From Dendrocalamus latiflorus (taxonomy: Eukaryota > Streptophyta > Magnoliopsida > Poales > Poaceae), in NCBI GenBank assembly GCA_017311315.1, contig CM029666.1:2968871-3032870 (forward strand): a DNA stretch of 64,000 bases, read 5' to 3'. The position numbers and the translations under genes are program-made. The notes under the pieces were generated by a model that worked only from the letters and a program-made list of their open reading frames with translations, was not told where the DNA came from and made no database searches. The stretch's first letter is position 1, and each line of letters begins with the position of its first letter. Of this stretch, positions 46,516-56,700 are shown in pieces.

Positions 46516-46835
46516 TATACACATTACTACTCTTACATTACGCATATTTATTGAAAATCCAACCTAAAACCGAGCCAAATTGAAGTAATTTCATCTAGGG
46601 TTTGCAATCTTCCCATACGAAATGTACCTCAAATAATCCATATTTATTGCAAAAAATCAAGGGAAAGGAGGGGGTTCACCTTGTTTACTCGATTTGGAAG
46701 TAAAATCGCGAGAAAAACGGACGGATTTGAGTTGATTTTGAGGGGGAAGGGAGTGGCGGCGGCGGCGGTTGCTTCGGCTTGGGCAGAACAGAGTGAGGGG
46801 GTGGGGGGCCGGGGGGCCGCGCTCGGGCTTAAGTC

Positions 46836-47020
46836 CCCAAGCACGGCGCCACGGCCGTTAGCGTCCAACTTACACGTCACGACGCCATGTGATTTGGCGT
46901 CGTTCTATGCTACCGTGGATCCTACGTGGCCATTGACGGCGCCAAAGCATATGGCGCCGTGACATGTACCCTGGGCGCCATATGATTTGGCGCCAAGTGA
47001 AGAGTCCATTTTTGCAAATC
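46836..47020. repeat. Array of GGCGCC palindromes, right end of element B
   Basis: The inverted counterpart of the outer left array: GGCGCCAAAGC...TATGGCGCC (46939-46959), GGCGCCATATGATTTGGCGCC (46974-46994) and a GACGCC/GGCGTC variant (46900-46920). Confidence 0.85.
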
Positions 47021-47214
47021 TTTTCTCCAGGGGTCTATATGTAAAAAACTTTCAAATTTTGGGCTAAAAAGCAAAAAATTTTCTACTACTTGTTTCTTGT
47101 TAGTTTAAACAGAAGCAATGCGGTTCTGTTGTCTGTTTCGGATGGATACGGAAACAGATGAAGTCGGTTTTTTTAGACTTTGACCGTGTAGTCGTTTCTT
47201 AGCTAAACAATTAA

Positions 47215-47777
47215 GGCCCTATTTGGTACAGCTTCACCAACAACTTCATGAGTTGTTGTGAGCTGTTTTTTTTTACCAAATATCCTTTTTGCAAACAGCT
47301 TCATGGATGAAGCTCCTTAAATCATGCTCTCACAAGGGAATGGGGTGGGGTGAAGCTGAAAATAGTAGCTTTTCACAGCTCTCCCTCAGGCTCGCAGTTC
47401 TAGGAACCCACTGCCCTTGTAGTTGACAGAAATTACAGCACTTTGCCACTGGGTCCCCACGCCTGTTTCCTCTCCTCCCGTTCGCACCGATTTTAATTTT
47501 TTTATTTTAATTTTTTAATTCATACTCATTCAAATATATTATTTTTTAATTCATATGACCATATACAAACATACAACTCCAAATGTTAGAACAAGTCAGG
47601 TAGACAGGGGCATCTTGGACAATTGCCCTCTCTCAGCCATGCATGAAGCTGTTGGTGAAGCTGTTTTGCCAAACAGTTTTCCAAAACAGCTTTAGCTTCA
47701 CCGGTGAAGCTGCTCGTGAAGCTGAAACAAAAAAAAAACAGCTTCACTAGTGAAGCTGAGCTGTGCCAAATAGGGCC
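47215..47777. mobile_element. Tourist/PIF-type element with TAA duplications
   Basis: Terminal inverted repeats GGCCCTATTTGGTACAGC and GCTGTGCCAAATAGGGCC (one mismatch). TAA flanks at 47212-47214 and 47778-47780. Subterminal AGCTTCACC and GGTGAAGCT words repeat several times. It is 563 bp and non-coding. Confidence 0.92.
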
Positions 47778-47817
47778 TAAAAGGTGTGTCTAGATGTTAC
47801 CTAGATATTTTTTCCTA

Positions 47818-47937
47818 ACAATTATTCAGATTTAGAACCGTTGAATTAGAGATCCAATAGCTCTTTTTTTTTGAAAAGGGGAGAATTCATAACCGTTGAA
47901 TCTCTAATTCAATGGTTATAAATCTGGATGATAGTTA
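47818..47937. repeat. Fold-back repeat
   Basis: Arms of about 36 bp: CAGATTTAGAACCGTTGAA at 47827 pairs with TTCAATGGTTATAAATCTG near 47908. The loop is about 45 bp. It could be a small MITE; no target duplication is clear. Confidence 0.6.
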
Positions 47938-48703
47938 TAAAGAAAACATCCGACGATGCTTATCAATGATTTCAACTACATCCCTCTGTACTCCCTTCGC
48001 AATACTTGGCACTGTTGATTAAAATTTTCTTCCCAAAATACTTTACACATCTCAAAGTATTTTCCCCCCATTTTACTCCTAGTGTTCATAATCCACCTCA
48101 TTATTTGTGCAATCCAAGAGTAGTTTTTTTAAAAGGGAAAGTCCAAGATAGTTACGAGGGGCATTTTTTTTTGGTCATAATTCACCTTAAGAAATGATTG
48201 CCTTAATATGCACGAATTGGTCAAGATTCGAGAGTGCCAAATATAGCGAAATTGAGGTAGTATCTCTATCTCCTAGTCATTTTCCATTCATATGAATCGT
48301 ATTCCTACATTGGAACTTTTCAAAGAAACTCCCGATCATAGCAATAGATGCAGTTAGATTGAAAATGAGAAAGTAGTGGCTTACAGAAATGGATTTTGCC
48401 CCCAAAAAAATTCAGGAATGAATCTTTTTTGGTGAGCGGAAAACGATTTTTTAATATATAAAAGTAGAAAATGGATCCAGAAAACAGCTTGCAGTGAGGC
48501 ACATGACTTGGTCCAGATCCACACTTGGGTCTCTGGGCTAGATTTGTCCCACTATTTACAGGCCGATATTCCGTCGGCCCATGAGTCTAACAAAGTTATT
48601 TCAGAAAAATAGCTTTTTCTAGCTCCGGCCTAAACTTTGCTCAAGTCTAAACAAATTCCGAGATCTTTTTGTCAACCAAGTAAAATGAGAATTTCGAAGT
48701 CCC

Positions 48704-48892
48704 ATGGTTGCCACTCCAGTCCCGAGCTACCGTTTCCCGTTCGCCACGTTGCAGGAAGCGACGAGCAACTTCGACGAGAGCCTGGTCGTCGGAGAGGGAG
48801 GGTTCGGGAAGGTGTACGGCGCGGTGCTCCCGGACGGCACCAAGGTAGCCGTGAAGCGCACCAGCCCGGAGTCGCGGCAGGGCTGTTGGAGC
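48704..48892 (+). pseudogene. CrRLK1L (FERONIA-family) kinase, N-lobe fragment
   Basis: Reads SYRFPFATLQEATSNFDES, then LVVGEGGFGKVYGAVLPDG, then TKVAVKRTSPESRQG. That covers the kinase start with glycine loop and catalytic lysine, typical of malectin-like receptor kinases. Homology stops at 48892, where TGTTGGAGC (an LTR-type start) begins. There is no malectin domain, transmembrane part or C-lobe. It is a gene fragment about 60 codons long. Confidence 0.82.
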
Positions 48893-49012
48893 TAATATTA
48901 TGGTGTTACAGTAGTTGGTGTCGAGTTTTTATGTATTTAGATATTTGTGTTATCGTTATTAAGTATTTGTATGTTGAATACTAAGAAGTTGTATGTCGAG
49001 TATTCGGTGTGT
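48893..49012 (+). mobile_element. LTR start fragment
   Basis: Begins TGTTGGAGCTAATATT directly at the kinase break. It contains TATGTCGAGTATTCG, the same word found near position 15, and is rich in GTATTTG and GTTGAATAC words like the LTR at 1-867. It is only about 120 bp and has no second LTR or target duplication. Confidence 0.45.
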
Positions 49013-49353
49013 TTTACATGGTGCTTGCGGATGTGGACTTCGCGCACGCCGACCGCTCGCTCGGGCTCATCCAGTGCCGTTCGAGCAGGGCCTCGCGCTG
49101 TCGCTGCAGCTCGTGCGGTTCGTGTGCGGCGGCTTCTTGATGTCGTGGGGCACGAACCACCTGCTGGTGGACGGCCACGGCCTGACCGCGCTGCCCAATG
49201 CGTGGGCAGAGCTGCTCCGCACCGACGGCCTCTCGTGGGAGCTCCATCGCGGCCGTGTCTCCCTCGTCCGGCCGCGCTCGCCACAATGGCACAGCCCGTC
49301 GTTGGATGCTGACTTCACGCGGTACGGGCCAGGCAACCTCGTCAACCCCTCCT
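49013..49353 (+). pseudogene. BAHD acyltransferase fragment
   Basis: First frame: VLADVDFAHADRSLGLIQ. After a frameshift near 49075: PVPFEQGLALSLQLVRF, CGGFLMSWGTNHLLVDGHGL and TALPNAWAELLRT. The H-x3-D motif of BAHD acyl-CoA transferases is present as HLLVD. The C-terminal half with the DFGWG motif is missing; an unrelated stop ends the frame at 49353-49355. BAHD enzymes transfer acyl groups from acyl-CoA to alcohols or amines; this piece cannot be active. Confidence 0.8.
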
Positions 49354-49830
49354 AGTAACAGTGTTTAATAGTATATACGTGACATATGTCAGTTTCTGAT
49401 TGAGCCGTTACACAGACTGAGATGTATAACCGTTACACAATAAAATTTCTCAGACTTATAACTGTTACACAATAAAATTTCTCCTGGGCGACGCAATGTG
49501 CAACAGATTTTTTTGTGGGGCCCATTTCCGTAACGGATTATTTACCCCCGCCCGCGTCTCCGAGCCACCTCGCCGGCGTAAACGAACGGAATGGGCGGCG
49601 CGGGTGCGCTTGTAAGGAGAGCATTTGCGGTAATATTCTGCGGCTTCTCACGCAAGGAACCCAGTCAGCCACCGTAATTAACCTCGGTGCCATCGCATCT
49701 CTTATCCTTATAAATAGCCCCTTCTTCGGCATCCCGCTCGTCCACCGCCATCACACGCAACGAAGGGAGCGAGCAGGACAGAGAGGGGGGAGGAAGGGAG
49801 AGCTCGGAGGCAACTCAAAGGCGCGCGCTC
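49354..49830 (+). promoter_or_regulatory. Promoter region of the gene at 49831, with a 32-bp tandem duplication
   Basis: The unit TATAACCGTTACACAATAAA occurs twice (49421-49452 and 49453-49484, one base changed in the core). GTAACGGATTATTTAC near 49531 and TGCGGCTTCTCACGCAAG near 49639 recur in the same order before the gene at 53179. TATA box TATAAATAG at 49709-49717. Confidence 0.75.
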
Positions 49831-50493
49831 ATGGCAGACGCGCACAACCCGAGGAAGAGGGGGAGGGGGAGCTCGACGGCAATGGAGGAGGAGTGGAGGG
49901 ATCTTGGGCTGGCGGTGCCGGGAACCCTCATGCCCGTCGGGACCTCGAAAGAAGCCCTCAGATTGATCGACCTCGCCGGCAGGAAGCTTGCCACGTGCGC
50001 CGATGCGGTCCGCATGCTGCGCGCGGGCACCACGGTCAGCGACATTCGCGACGTCTTTACCGACCCTGAACCCGCCGGAGTCTGCCCCACCGAGGTCCTC
50101 GAGGGCGCCCGCCGCGAGATCGCCCGCCTCAGAGCGACCCACGCCATGGCCGGGCACGTCTTCGCCCTCTACGGCGCGCACCTCGGCCTCCAAGGCGACC
50201 CGCTGTGGCAGAGCTGGGACGACCGCCGCGCCGAGGCCGCCCACCACGCCGATGCGGCGGTGCAGAGGATGCTCTCCGCCGTGTCGCATGTCCAGGCGGG
50301 CATAGACATCATCCGCGTGGCCAGGGCGTCGTGCCCATTCCCCCACCTGCGCTGGGACTCCTGGATACCGGCGGAGGAGCAGGTCGCGAGCGGCGCCGTC
50401 GACGAAGTGGCCATGGCGCTGGACGAGGTGCGCCAGATGCGCCACGCCGTCGTTCTGGAGTTCTTCGAAGCCTGGATGATTCTGAATCGCTAA
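49831..50493 (+). CDS. Unrecognised intronless helical protein (paralogue of the 53179 gene)
   Basis: 220 residues. The start has a basic, nuclear-signal-like NPRKRGRG (residues 6-13). The rest is Ala-rich and predicted helical by composition, without a signal peptide or membrane segment. Blocks shared with the gene at 53179 are ARREIARLRATHAMAGHVFA, WQSWDDRRAEAAHHADAAV, then DEVAMALDEVRQMRHAVVLE and the end FFEAWMILNR. I know of no domain. The unbroken frame, TATA box and conserved promoter and 3' flank suggest a working, recently duplicated gene. Confidence 0.75.
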   Translation: MADAHNPRKRGRGSSTAMEEEWRDLGLAVPGTLMPVGTSKEALRLIDLAGRKLATCADAVRMLRAGTTVSDIRDVFTDPEPAGVCPTEVLEGARREIARLRATHAMAGHVFALYGAHLGLQGDPLWQSWDDRRAEAAHHADAAVQRMLSAVSHVQAGIDIIRVARASCPFPHLRWDSWIPAEEQVASGAVDEVAMALDEVRQMRHAVVLEFFEAWMILNR

Positions 50494-51989
50494 GCGCGTG
50501 CGTAGCGCGCGTCTCGAAGCACGGAACTCCGCGCGCGCCGGCAAACAACGAACTCCATGCGCGTCTCAGCTCATCCCTGCAGGATGTGAGCTTATGTTTG
50601 TAGATGAACTTGTGAATACTCCACTTGTGAACACGCAGGTGGATATTGTTGGGTTGGTTGTTTGGTCGGTCAAATCAAACACCAGGCATTATCTGATTCG
50701 TCAGCCACCGCCTGGCCTTCTCCCTTGTAAAGTTGTAATGCTTCTAGCTAATTAGTCCGTTCCTGAATGAAGTAGTCGTTTGCTAACTAAATCTGGTTTT
50801 TTTGCTGTTCAAATTGCAAGCATTTCTTGCTTGACTGTATGGGGGTGTCGTACTCGTACATACGCTTCCGATCAGTTGATTCTGAACTAGATTTTGCCAT
50901 TAGTAACAACAGCATTTTGCGGGACTACGGTTTTTTTTGGGAATTTACTAAGTGGTACTGTGTTTTTTTGTTTGTGAGTTCTCAATATTTTTTGTCTATT
51001 GAATGTTGTTTTGTGATTCACGTTGTCCTTTATAATTTTTTTCTTCGGGGTGAAAAATATGGTAAAGGGAGTAATCAATTTGATTATGGTTGTTGGGAGT
51101 TGTAACACAAACGAACAAGTAGGTTTTTGGTATAATTTTTATTTGTTGTGTTCCTTATAACCTGTATTGTTCCTCTTTTTTTTATATATAAATTGTCACA
51201 TAAATTTTTACATAGTTTAATCTGTATAAAACTAGTACATAATTGATGTAAAAAAGGCTATGAAAAAAATGTATTGAATGGGAGGGTAAGAGACAAAGTT
51301 ATTTCATCTATTCGATCTAGATTCAAGCACTAAAAATTTGAGTACTAACGGAAACTGATCATTATTCAACGTGTTGTTCATTACGGAACAGCTATATATC
51401 CGAAAAGCAACCAAATGGAGTACATGCAGAATGATCACAGTTCATTCTTGCAGGTGAACAAGACCGATGCTCTGGTCTGATTAATTTCCATGTGCACCAC
51501 AACCACAAACTAAACCAGATTACATATATTTAGGCACCAGTGTCCTAATTCTGGAACAGATGAACAGCTCCTTGATTGCAAAATCCAACACAAACAAAGA
51601 GAAAATTCGTTATTAATTTTCAACCCCACAAAGATCCCTAAAAAGTCTTTTCAGTTTTTTCAACTACTGTGTACCACTGAGCAACTGATCCCCTGATCAT
51701 GGTCTGATCCAAAGAACACTAATATGCAATTGATACCAGGTTGCAACCCATGCATAACGCATCATGGTAGTAACAAGCCAAATTAAAACAAGTCAGGTCA
51801 ACCAACAAGAGGCACGCATATATCCACGAAAAAGTATTGCGTCATTTAAAGCATCGAAGTAACATCAACAAACAGTTGAGTTCGACCATGATTTCAGTAC
51901 TTACCGATGGGATCAAAGAACACAGTAGCACGTGCTATGGCAAACGCAAGCGATCAAGCAAACAGAGTCCTACAGAACCAAGAGACAAC
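50494..51989. other. 3' flank and AT-rich intergenic DNA
   Basis: 50640-50720 holds a 3' block (GTTGTTTGGTCGGTCAA, CACCAGGC) that recurs after the gene at 53179. 50920-51300 is T-rich. No further gene is seen; the part next to 51990 is 3' flank of the minus-strand gene. Confidence 0.5.
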
Positions 51990-52595
51990 TCAGTTGGTGC
52001 CGGTTGCAGCCTCACGGCCGGCGGCGGCGGCCACGGGGGCGATCCTCGCGGAGATTGCCGCGGCCCTCTGCAGCGCGGCATCGAGTTCGCCGACGGCGGC
52101 GAGGCGCTGGGCTTCGACGGAGTCGCCCAGGCCAGGAACACCCGGAACCGGATGGTTCACCATAAACACGGCGGCCCACAGGTGGCCACGGCACCTCTCC
52201 ACACGACTGAGCGCGTCCAGGGCGAGCGCTTTGGCGCCCAGGAGCCTGGTCAGAGCGAACCGCAGGGCCCACGCCATGCGGTCGTCCTCGGGGAGGTGGT
52301 TGATGGAGGGCAGAGGCGCCGTCGGGCTGGCCCCGTAGCCGTGGAGAGCGACGAGCTCGGCCGCTTCCATGCAGGCGATGGCCTGGGAGAGATCCTTGGA
52401 CGCATCCATGACGTCGAGCACAACGAGTTTTAGCAGGGTGAGGTCGCCCTCCGCGTCGCGCGTGTGCATCACCGTCGGCGACGCCAGCACCGGCAAAGCG
52501 TTGCCGAGCAGCGCTCGGACGCGGCCGCAGACGACGTCCACCTGGATCACCTCATCCCGGAACGGTGCCTTGACAACCTTCCATGCCTCCGCCAT
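51990..52595 (-). CDS. Unrecognised intronless helical protein between the two paralogues
   Basis: 201 residues, starting MAEAWKVVKAPFRDEV and ending AATGTN. It is Ala/Leu/Val-rich with helical blocks LLKLVVLDVMDASKDLSQAI, RFALTRLLGAKALALDALSR and VGELDAALQRAAAISARIAP. The layout resembles the flanking paralogues (size, no introns, three helical blocks), but I see no convincing residue-level match, so common origin is a guess. The leader is CT-rich (52596-52628, CTCTCTCCC repeats), typical of grass 5' UTRs. The frame is open with the strong codon bias of the neighbours. Confidence 0.65.
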   Translation of the reverse strand: MAEAWKVVKAPFRDEVIQVDVVCGRVRALLGNALPVLASPTVMHTRDAEGDLTLLKLVVLDVMDASKDLSQAIACMEAAELVALHGYGASPTAPLPSINHLPEDDRMAWALRFALTRLLGAKALALDALSRVERCRGHLWAAVFMVNHPVPGVPGLGDSVEAQRLAAVGELDAALQRAAAISARIAPVAAAAGREAATGTN

Positions 52596-53178
52596 CTCTC
52601 TCCCTCTCTCTCCCTCCCTCTCTCCGGTGGGTAGGGAGTTCGACGATTTGCTTCTGAAGGCTTCGCTTCGCGGCGTGTTCTGAAATAGCCAGTCTGGTGA
52701 GGGGACACGGGCCCAGACGTCAATCGACTACCGATCTTTTGACACATTACAGCTAATGACAGGTGGTCCCGACTATGTGGGCCCAAATGGTCAGTGGATC
52801 AGAGCTGGGCTTAGCTCGGAGAGTCCTGTCCCGTGATGGATTTCGAAACGGGGGAGAGAGATGGATGGTTGCTTCTCCGTGGACCACCGCGTAGTTCTCT
52901 GACATGTGGAGCCGACGCTATATGGACCCCACCCCGCGTAACGGATTATTTACCTCGCCCGCCTCCGAAAACTACCTCGCCGGCGGCAGCCGCGGTAGAA
53001 ATGGAATGTACCGCGGTTTGATTCGAACAGGAGGGTAAATCCTGCGGCTTCTCACGCAAGCAACCCGAACAGCCACTGTAACAATATCCTCGGCCCACCC
53101 CACCCTACAAAAGTACAAATAGCCTGACGTCTCCGTCTACATCGCGCACACACACACACACACAGAGCGCCGCCGGCA
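52596..53178. promoter_or_regulatory. Divergent promoter region between the genes at 51990 and 53179
   Basis: 583 bp between two opposite start codons. It has the shared paralogue words GTAACGGATTATTTAC (near 52937) and TGCGGCTTCTCACGCAAG (near 53043), a TATA-like TACAAATAG at 53114-53122, and a CA dinucleotide run at about 53145-53164 in the presumed leader. Confidence 0.7.
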
Positions 53179-53775
53179 ATGGAGAAGTGGATGGTGATGG
53201 CGGAGATGGTGTCGGATCAAGCCCTCATCCACATTAACATGACGACCGCAGTGGTCCAAGCCATGGACATCGCCCACAGGAAGTTCACCCTGATCGCCGA
53301 CGCGCTCCGCATCCGCCGCCTGGGCTTGCCCATCGGAGACCGCGACACGTTCCCCGTCGGAGTCAGCACCTCATTCTTCCTCGAGATCACCGTCCATGAG
53401 ATCACGCGCCTCAGCGCGCTCCACGCCGGGGCCGGCCACGTCTTCGCCCTCTGCGCCGAGCTCGTCGGGTTTCGAGGCAACGCGCTGCGGTGGCAGAGTT
53501 GGGAAGGCCACCGCGCCGACGTCGTCGCCCACGCCGACGTGGCGCTGCGGAGGCTACGCTCCGCATTGTCACACAGACAGGCGGTCAAGGACTTCATGCG
53601 CGTGTACTCGTCGCTCCCCCCAGGCTCCCCGCGCTGGATCGACTGGTTGTCAGCGGCCGAGCAGCACGCGCGCCGCGCAGCCGACGAGGTCGCCATGGCG
53701 CGGGATGCGGTGGAGCGGATGCGCCCCGCCGTTGTCCTCGAGTTCTCGGACGCCTGGATGCTTCTGTATCACTGA
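53179..53775 (+). CDS. Unrecognised intronless helical protein (paralogue of the 49831 gene)
   Basis: 198 residues. It lacks the basic N-terminal stretch of its paralogue and starts MEKWMVMAEMVSDQALIHIN. Shared blocks are ITRLSALHAGAGHVFALCAE, WQSWEGHRADVVAHADVAL, RLRSALSHRQAVKDFMRV, SAAEQHARRAADEVAMARDA and the end VVLEFSDAWMLLYH. Function is unknown. Promoter and 3' words also match, so the duplicated unit included regulatory DNA. The pair flanks the opposite-strand gene at 51990. Confidence 0.75.
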   Translation: MEKWMVMAEMVSDQALIHINMTTAVVQAMDIAHRKFTLIADALRIRRLGLPIGDRDTFPVGVSTSFFLEITVHEITRLSALHAGAGHVFALCAELVGFRGNALRWQSWEGHRADVVAHADVALRRLRSALSHRQAVKDFMRVYSSLPPGSPRWIDWLSAAEQHARRAADEVAMARDAVERMRPAVVLEFSDAWMLLYH

Positions 53776-56700
53776 GCGCGCGGCGCGTGGCATCTCGAAG
53801 CACACGAACTCACCAGTAAGCCACTGTTCTGTTCATCCAATGCCCGCAGGTCTGGACGTGAGTTTTCCCAGCTTTTATCGATCAAATGTTACGTTTCTGA
53901 TAGGGCGGCTGCTATTACGATAGTTTCAGTTTGTAGACGAACTTCTGATTACGCTACACGTTGATCTGTAATGCTCGGTGGAAAAAGTCGGCGACTCAAA
54001 GTACGTACTCTTGATCAGTTAGCTGCTAGATGCATAATACCTCTGCTTTCTTCTACAACTTTAATTCGCCTATTGTAATGTTTGCTTCTCATTTCTGACG
54101 CAATTGCTGCTATATATACTGTTCGATGCTTTTCTATCCTGTACTAGTATTCAGCAAAGGTGTAGTAATATTGTTCGGTTAGTTGTTTGGTCGGTCAATC
54201 CGAACACCAGGCTTTTATCTGAGACGTAAACTGACCGGCATAATCTTCATAAGCATGCTGTCTTTTTGTAATCCCTCGCGTAGCACTCTGGCTACTGTTT
54301 TTGCTGTTTGGTCGATCAAATTCAGATGGCAAGCGTTATCTGATTGGCTAGCCACTGTGTATGCTCCCCTGAAAAGTAACTCAGTTGTGTACTTGAGTGA
54401 AATGCCCAAGCCGTTTTCTGAATAAAACTGATCATGTGTTGTTCCTGAATCCCCGATCCTTCAAATCACGATGCAAGCTGTTACCTAATCAGTTCGGTTT
54501 GTGCCATTTTATACTCTCTTCAGCATAATCTTCTGTTGGCTGATATATGCTTGCATGGCTGCGTTTGGTGTCATGCATACGCTTTCGACCAGTTGCTGAA
54601 CAGGATGTTGCAAGTAGTAACAAGGCCACACATGTTTTGCATAGAGAACAGGTCAAAGGGAATCTTATCATTCCATGTGTTGAGCATTCTGAAACTGTAG
54701 TGGTGCTTCAAAAATGATTCCAACCATATATTCAGGTAACACGCAAATAGCAGCAGCAGCATTGCAAGTTTTCTAACCGAAACATTCCTCAATCCTTACT
54801 AAAAATATATCATTGCAAGAAGGGGCTCAATTTGACAGGAAAAATTTAATAGGCAGTTGCATTTAATTGACTTACAGGTGAAAACACAATATATAACACC
54901 GATATTCGATATTGTATGCTTATCATTATAACACTGATGATAGAGAGGGCAGAAATGATCCCAGCTTTAGATGGCAATTCTACCCTTTTACACAGGCAAC
55001 TACCTCAAAGCCTCGTTTAGGGGTGCGTTTGGTATGTATAATTTCAAGTTCTCCTGTAATCTAATACCCCCTTCAATTTGATTATCGATAACACATTACC
55101 AATAATCTAAGATTACAATATTTGGTTGGTTTGAAAGAAACAACAAAATGGCATTTATAATAGTTTAAATATTTCATAACTCGAACCAACAAATCCACAA
55201 ATTTAAATTACATAATTTGAAATTTCAAACCTTGAAGGTTAACATTTATAAATTTCAAAATAAATTTGAATTTTACAATTTAAATTCTCTCAATTTAAAA
55301 TTTTAACATTCAAAAATTCAATTCTTATGATCAAAAGTTCAAAATTTGGATTTTCAAAATTTTAGATTTTGAGTTTGGAACTTCAAAATCTTCGAATTTA
55401 TAATATTTAAATATTTGGAACTTGAAATTTTGAAATGTTTAGATTTCAATATTTAAATTTTCAAATAATAGAATTTCAAAATCCAAAATCTAAACTTAAA
55501 AATATGAACTATGAAATTTAAAATGCCTGAATTTAAGGTTCTGAAATTCATGGTTCAAATTTTGATATTTTGGCTTCAAAATTCATATTTGGAAAAATGT
55601 TTTTTAATTTGGATTTTGAATTTAGAAAATTCAAATTTTGACTATGAAAAATTAAAACAAATGATAAAAGTGCAATAGCAAAGATTTCTTTCTCTTGGTA
55701 ATCTAAGATAGACACCCTTTTCTACAGGAAAGTGATTCATAAAAATTATGGTAATCTGGTTCCCAAGTTAATATTATATTTCTGATTCAGATTACTGATT
55801 ATTTTACCAAACAAGATAATCTCATATGATTACTAAAGCATTCATTGGAACCTAACCCAATCCATGTCGAGGAGAACTAACATCCATGTGAATTGGGTCG
55901 GAAACCAACCATTCCCTGCCATCCAAATACAGACTAATAGGGTTGTGTAATTCTGGATGTTTCAACTTTATATCCAATTGTCTGTTGGTAACAAACTAAA
56001 CCCAAGCTGGGTAGCAGCGATGGTGGGATGCTCTGTCAACCCCATTCCATTGTACGTGAGCGGCCCATGTGGAATTAGTCTATAATATTTATGTATGTAC
56101 TATATGAATTTATCTCCATGAAATGTGGGGCTACATCATTTACATATATACGGAGGTTAACCCTAGATATATTCTCACCCCACATATCACTTCAGCTGCC
56201 GCTTGTTCGTCTCACTCATAAATCTTGTTCCACTCTGATCTCTCTGATCTCTACCCCTGCTCCTCACCTCATACACCGCAACCATCTGTCTCCTTCGTAA
56301 CAATGATTTGCACTAGGATTCAGGGAGGACACATGAGCGCATATCGGTTAAAGAGTGGGACACATGAGCGCATATCACCAAGCCAGTAGCCCAAGCCCAG
56401 TACCTGTTGGGCACTTAGAATGGCTGATACGCAAGCAGTAGTTACAAAAGGTTGATTGAGCTCTCCACTCCATCTACAATTCTAAGTGGTCAAATCTTGC
56501 ACCTCAATTTATAACCGCCCAAAGCTAGCTATCGCATTCAGTCTTAGAACGTTTTCCAATGAAAAGTATTGTGCAATTGGAAGGGACAGAGTTTCCTTTG
56601 CTTTATTTGCAACTTGTTCAGATGGAAACTAATGCAGCAAGCTTGTTCAAAATAAATAAATAAATAATGCAGCAACTTAAAACTAGATTTGCGATATGTT

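Larger units (their letters stand above)
42732..47083. mobile_element. Mutator-like TIR element carrying a PMD gene
   Basis: A perfect 9-bp target duplication TACTACTTG (42723-42731 and 47084-47092) flanks inverted repeats of about 248 bp (42732-42979 and 46836-47083) that are highly similar. The ends read GTAAAATTTTTGC and, inverted, GAAAATTTTTTGC. The 9-bp duplication and long TIRs are Mutator traits. No transposase domain is readable; the cargo is one PMD gene. It inserted about 200 bp upstream of the start codon of the 18-exon gene. Confidence 0.9.
47084..48703. other. Intergenic DNA with a MITE and a fold-back repeat
   Basis: Apart from the two elements listed separately I see nothing definite. 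47950-48700 is AT-rich and without a readable gene. Confidence 0.5.

Noticed and set aside
48937..49345. Several minus-strand frames over the BAHD fragment
   Set aside because: Antisense shadows; the plus-strand BAHD motif HLLVDG is convincing.
49708..50544. A 278-codon minus-strand frame over the gene at 49831
   Set aside because: Antisense open frame caused by GC-rich codons; the plus-strand gene has a TATA box and a paralogue.
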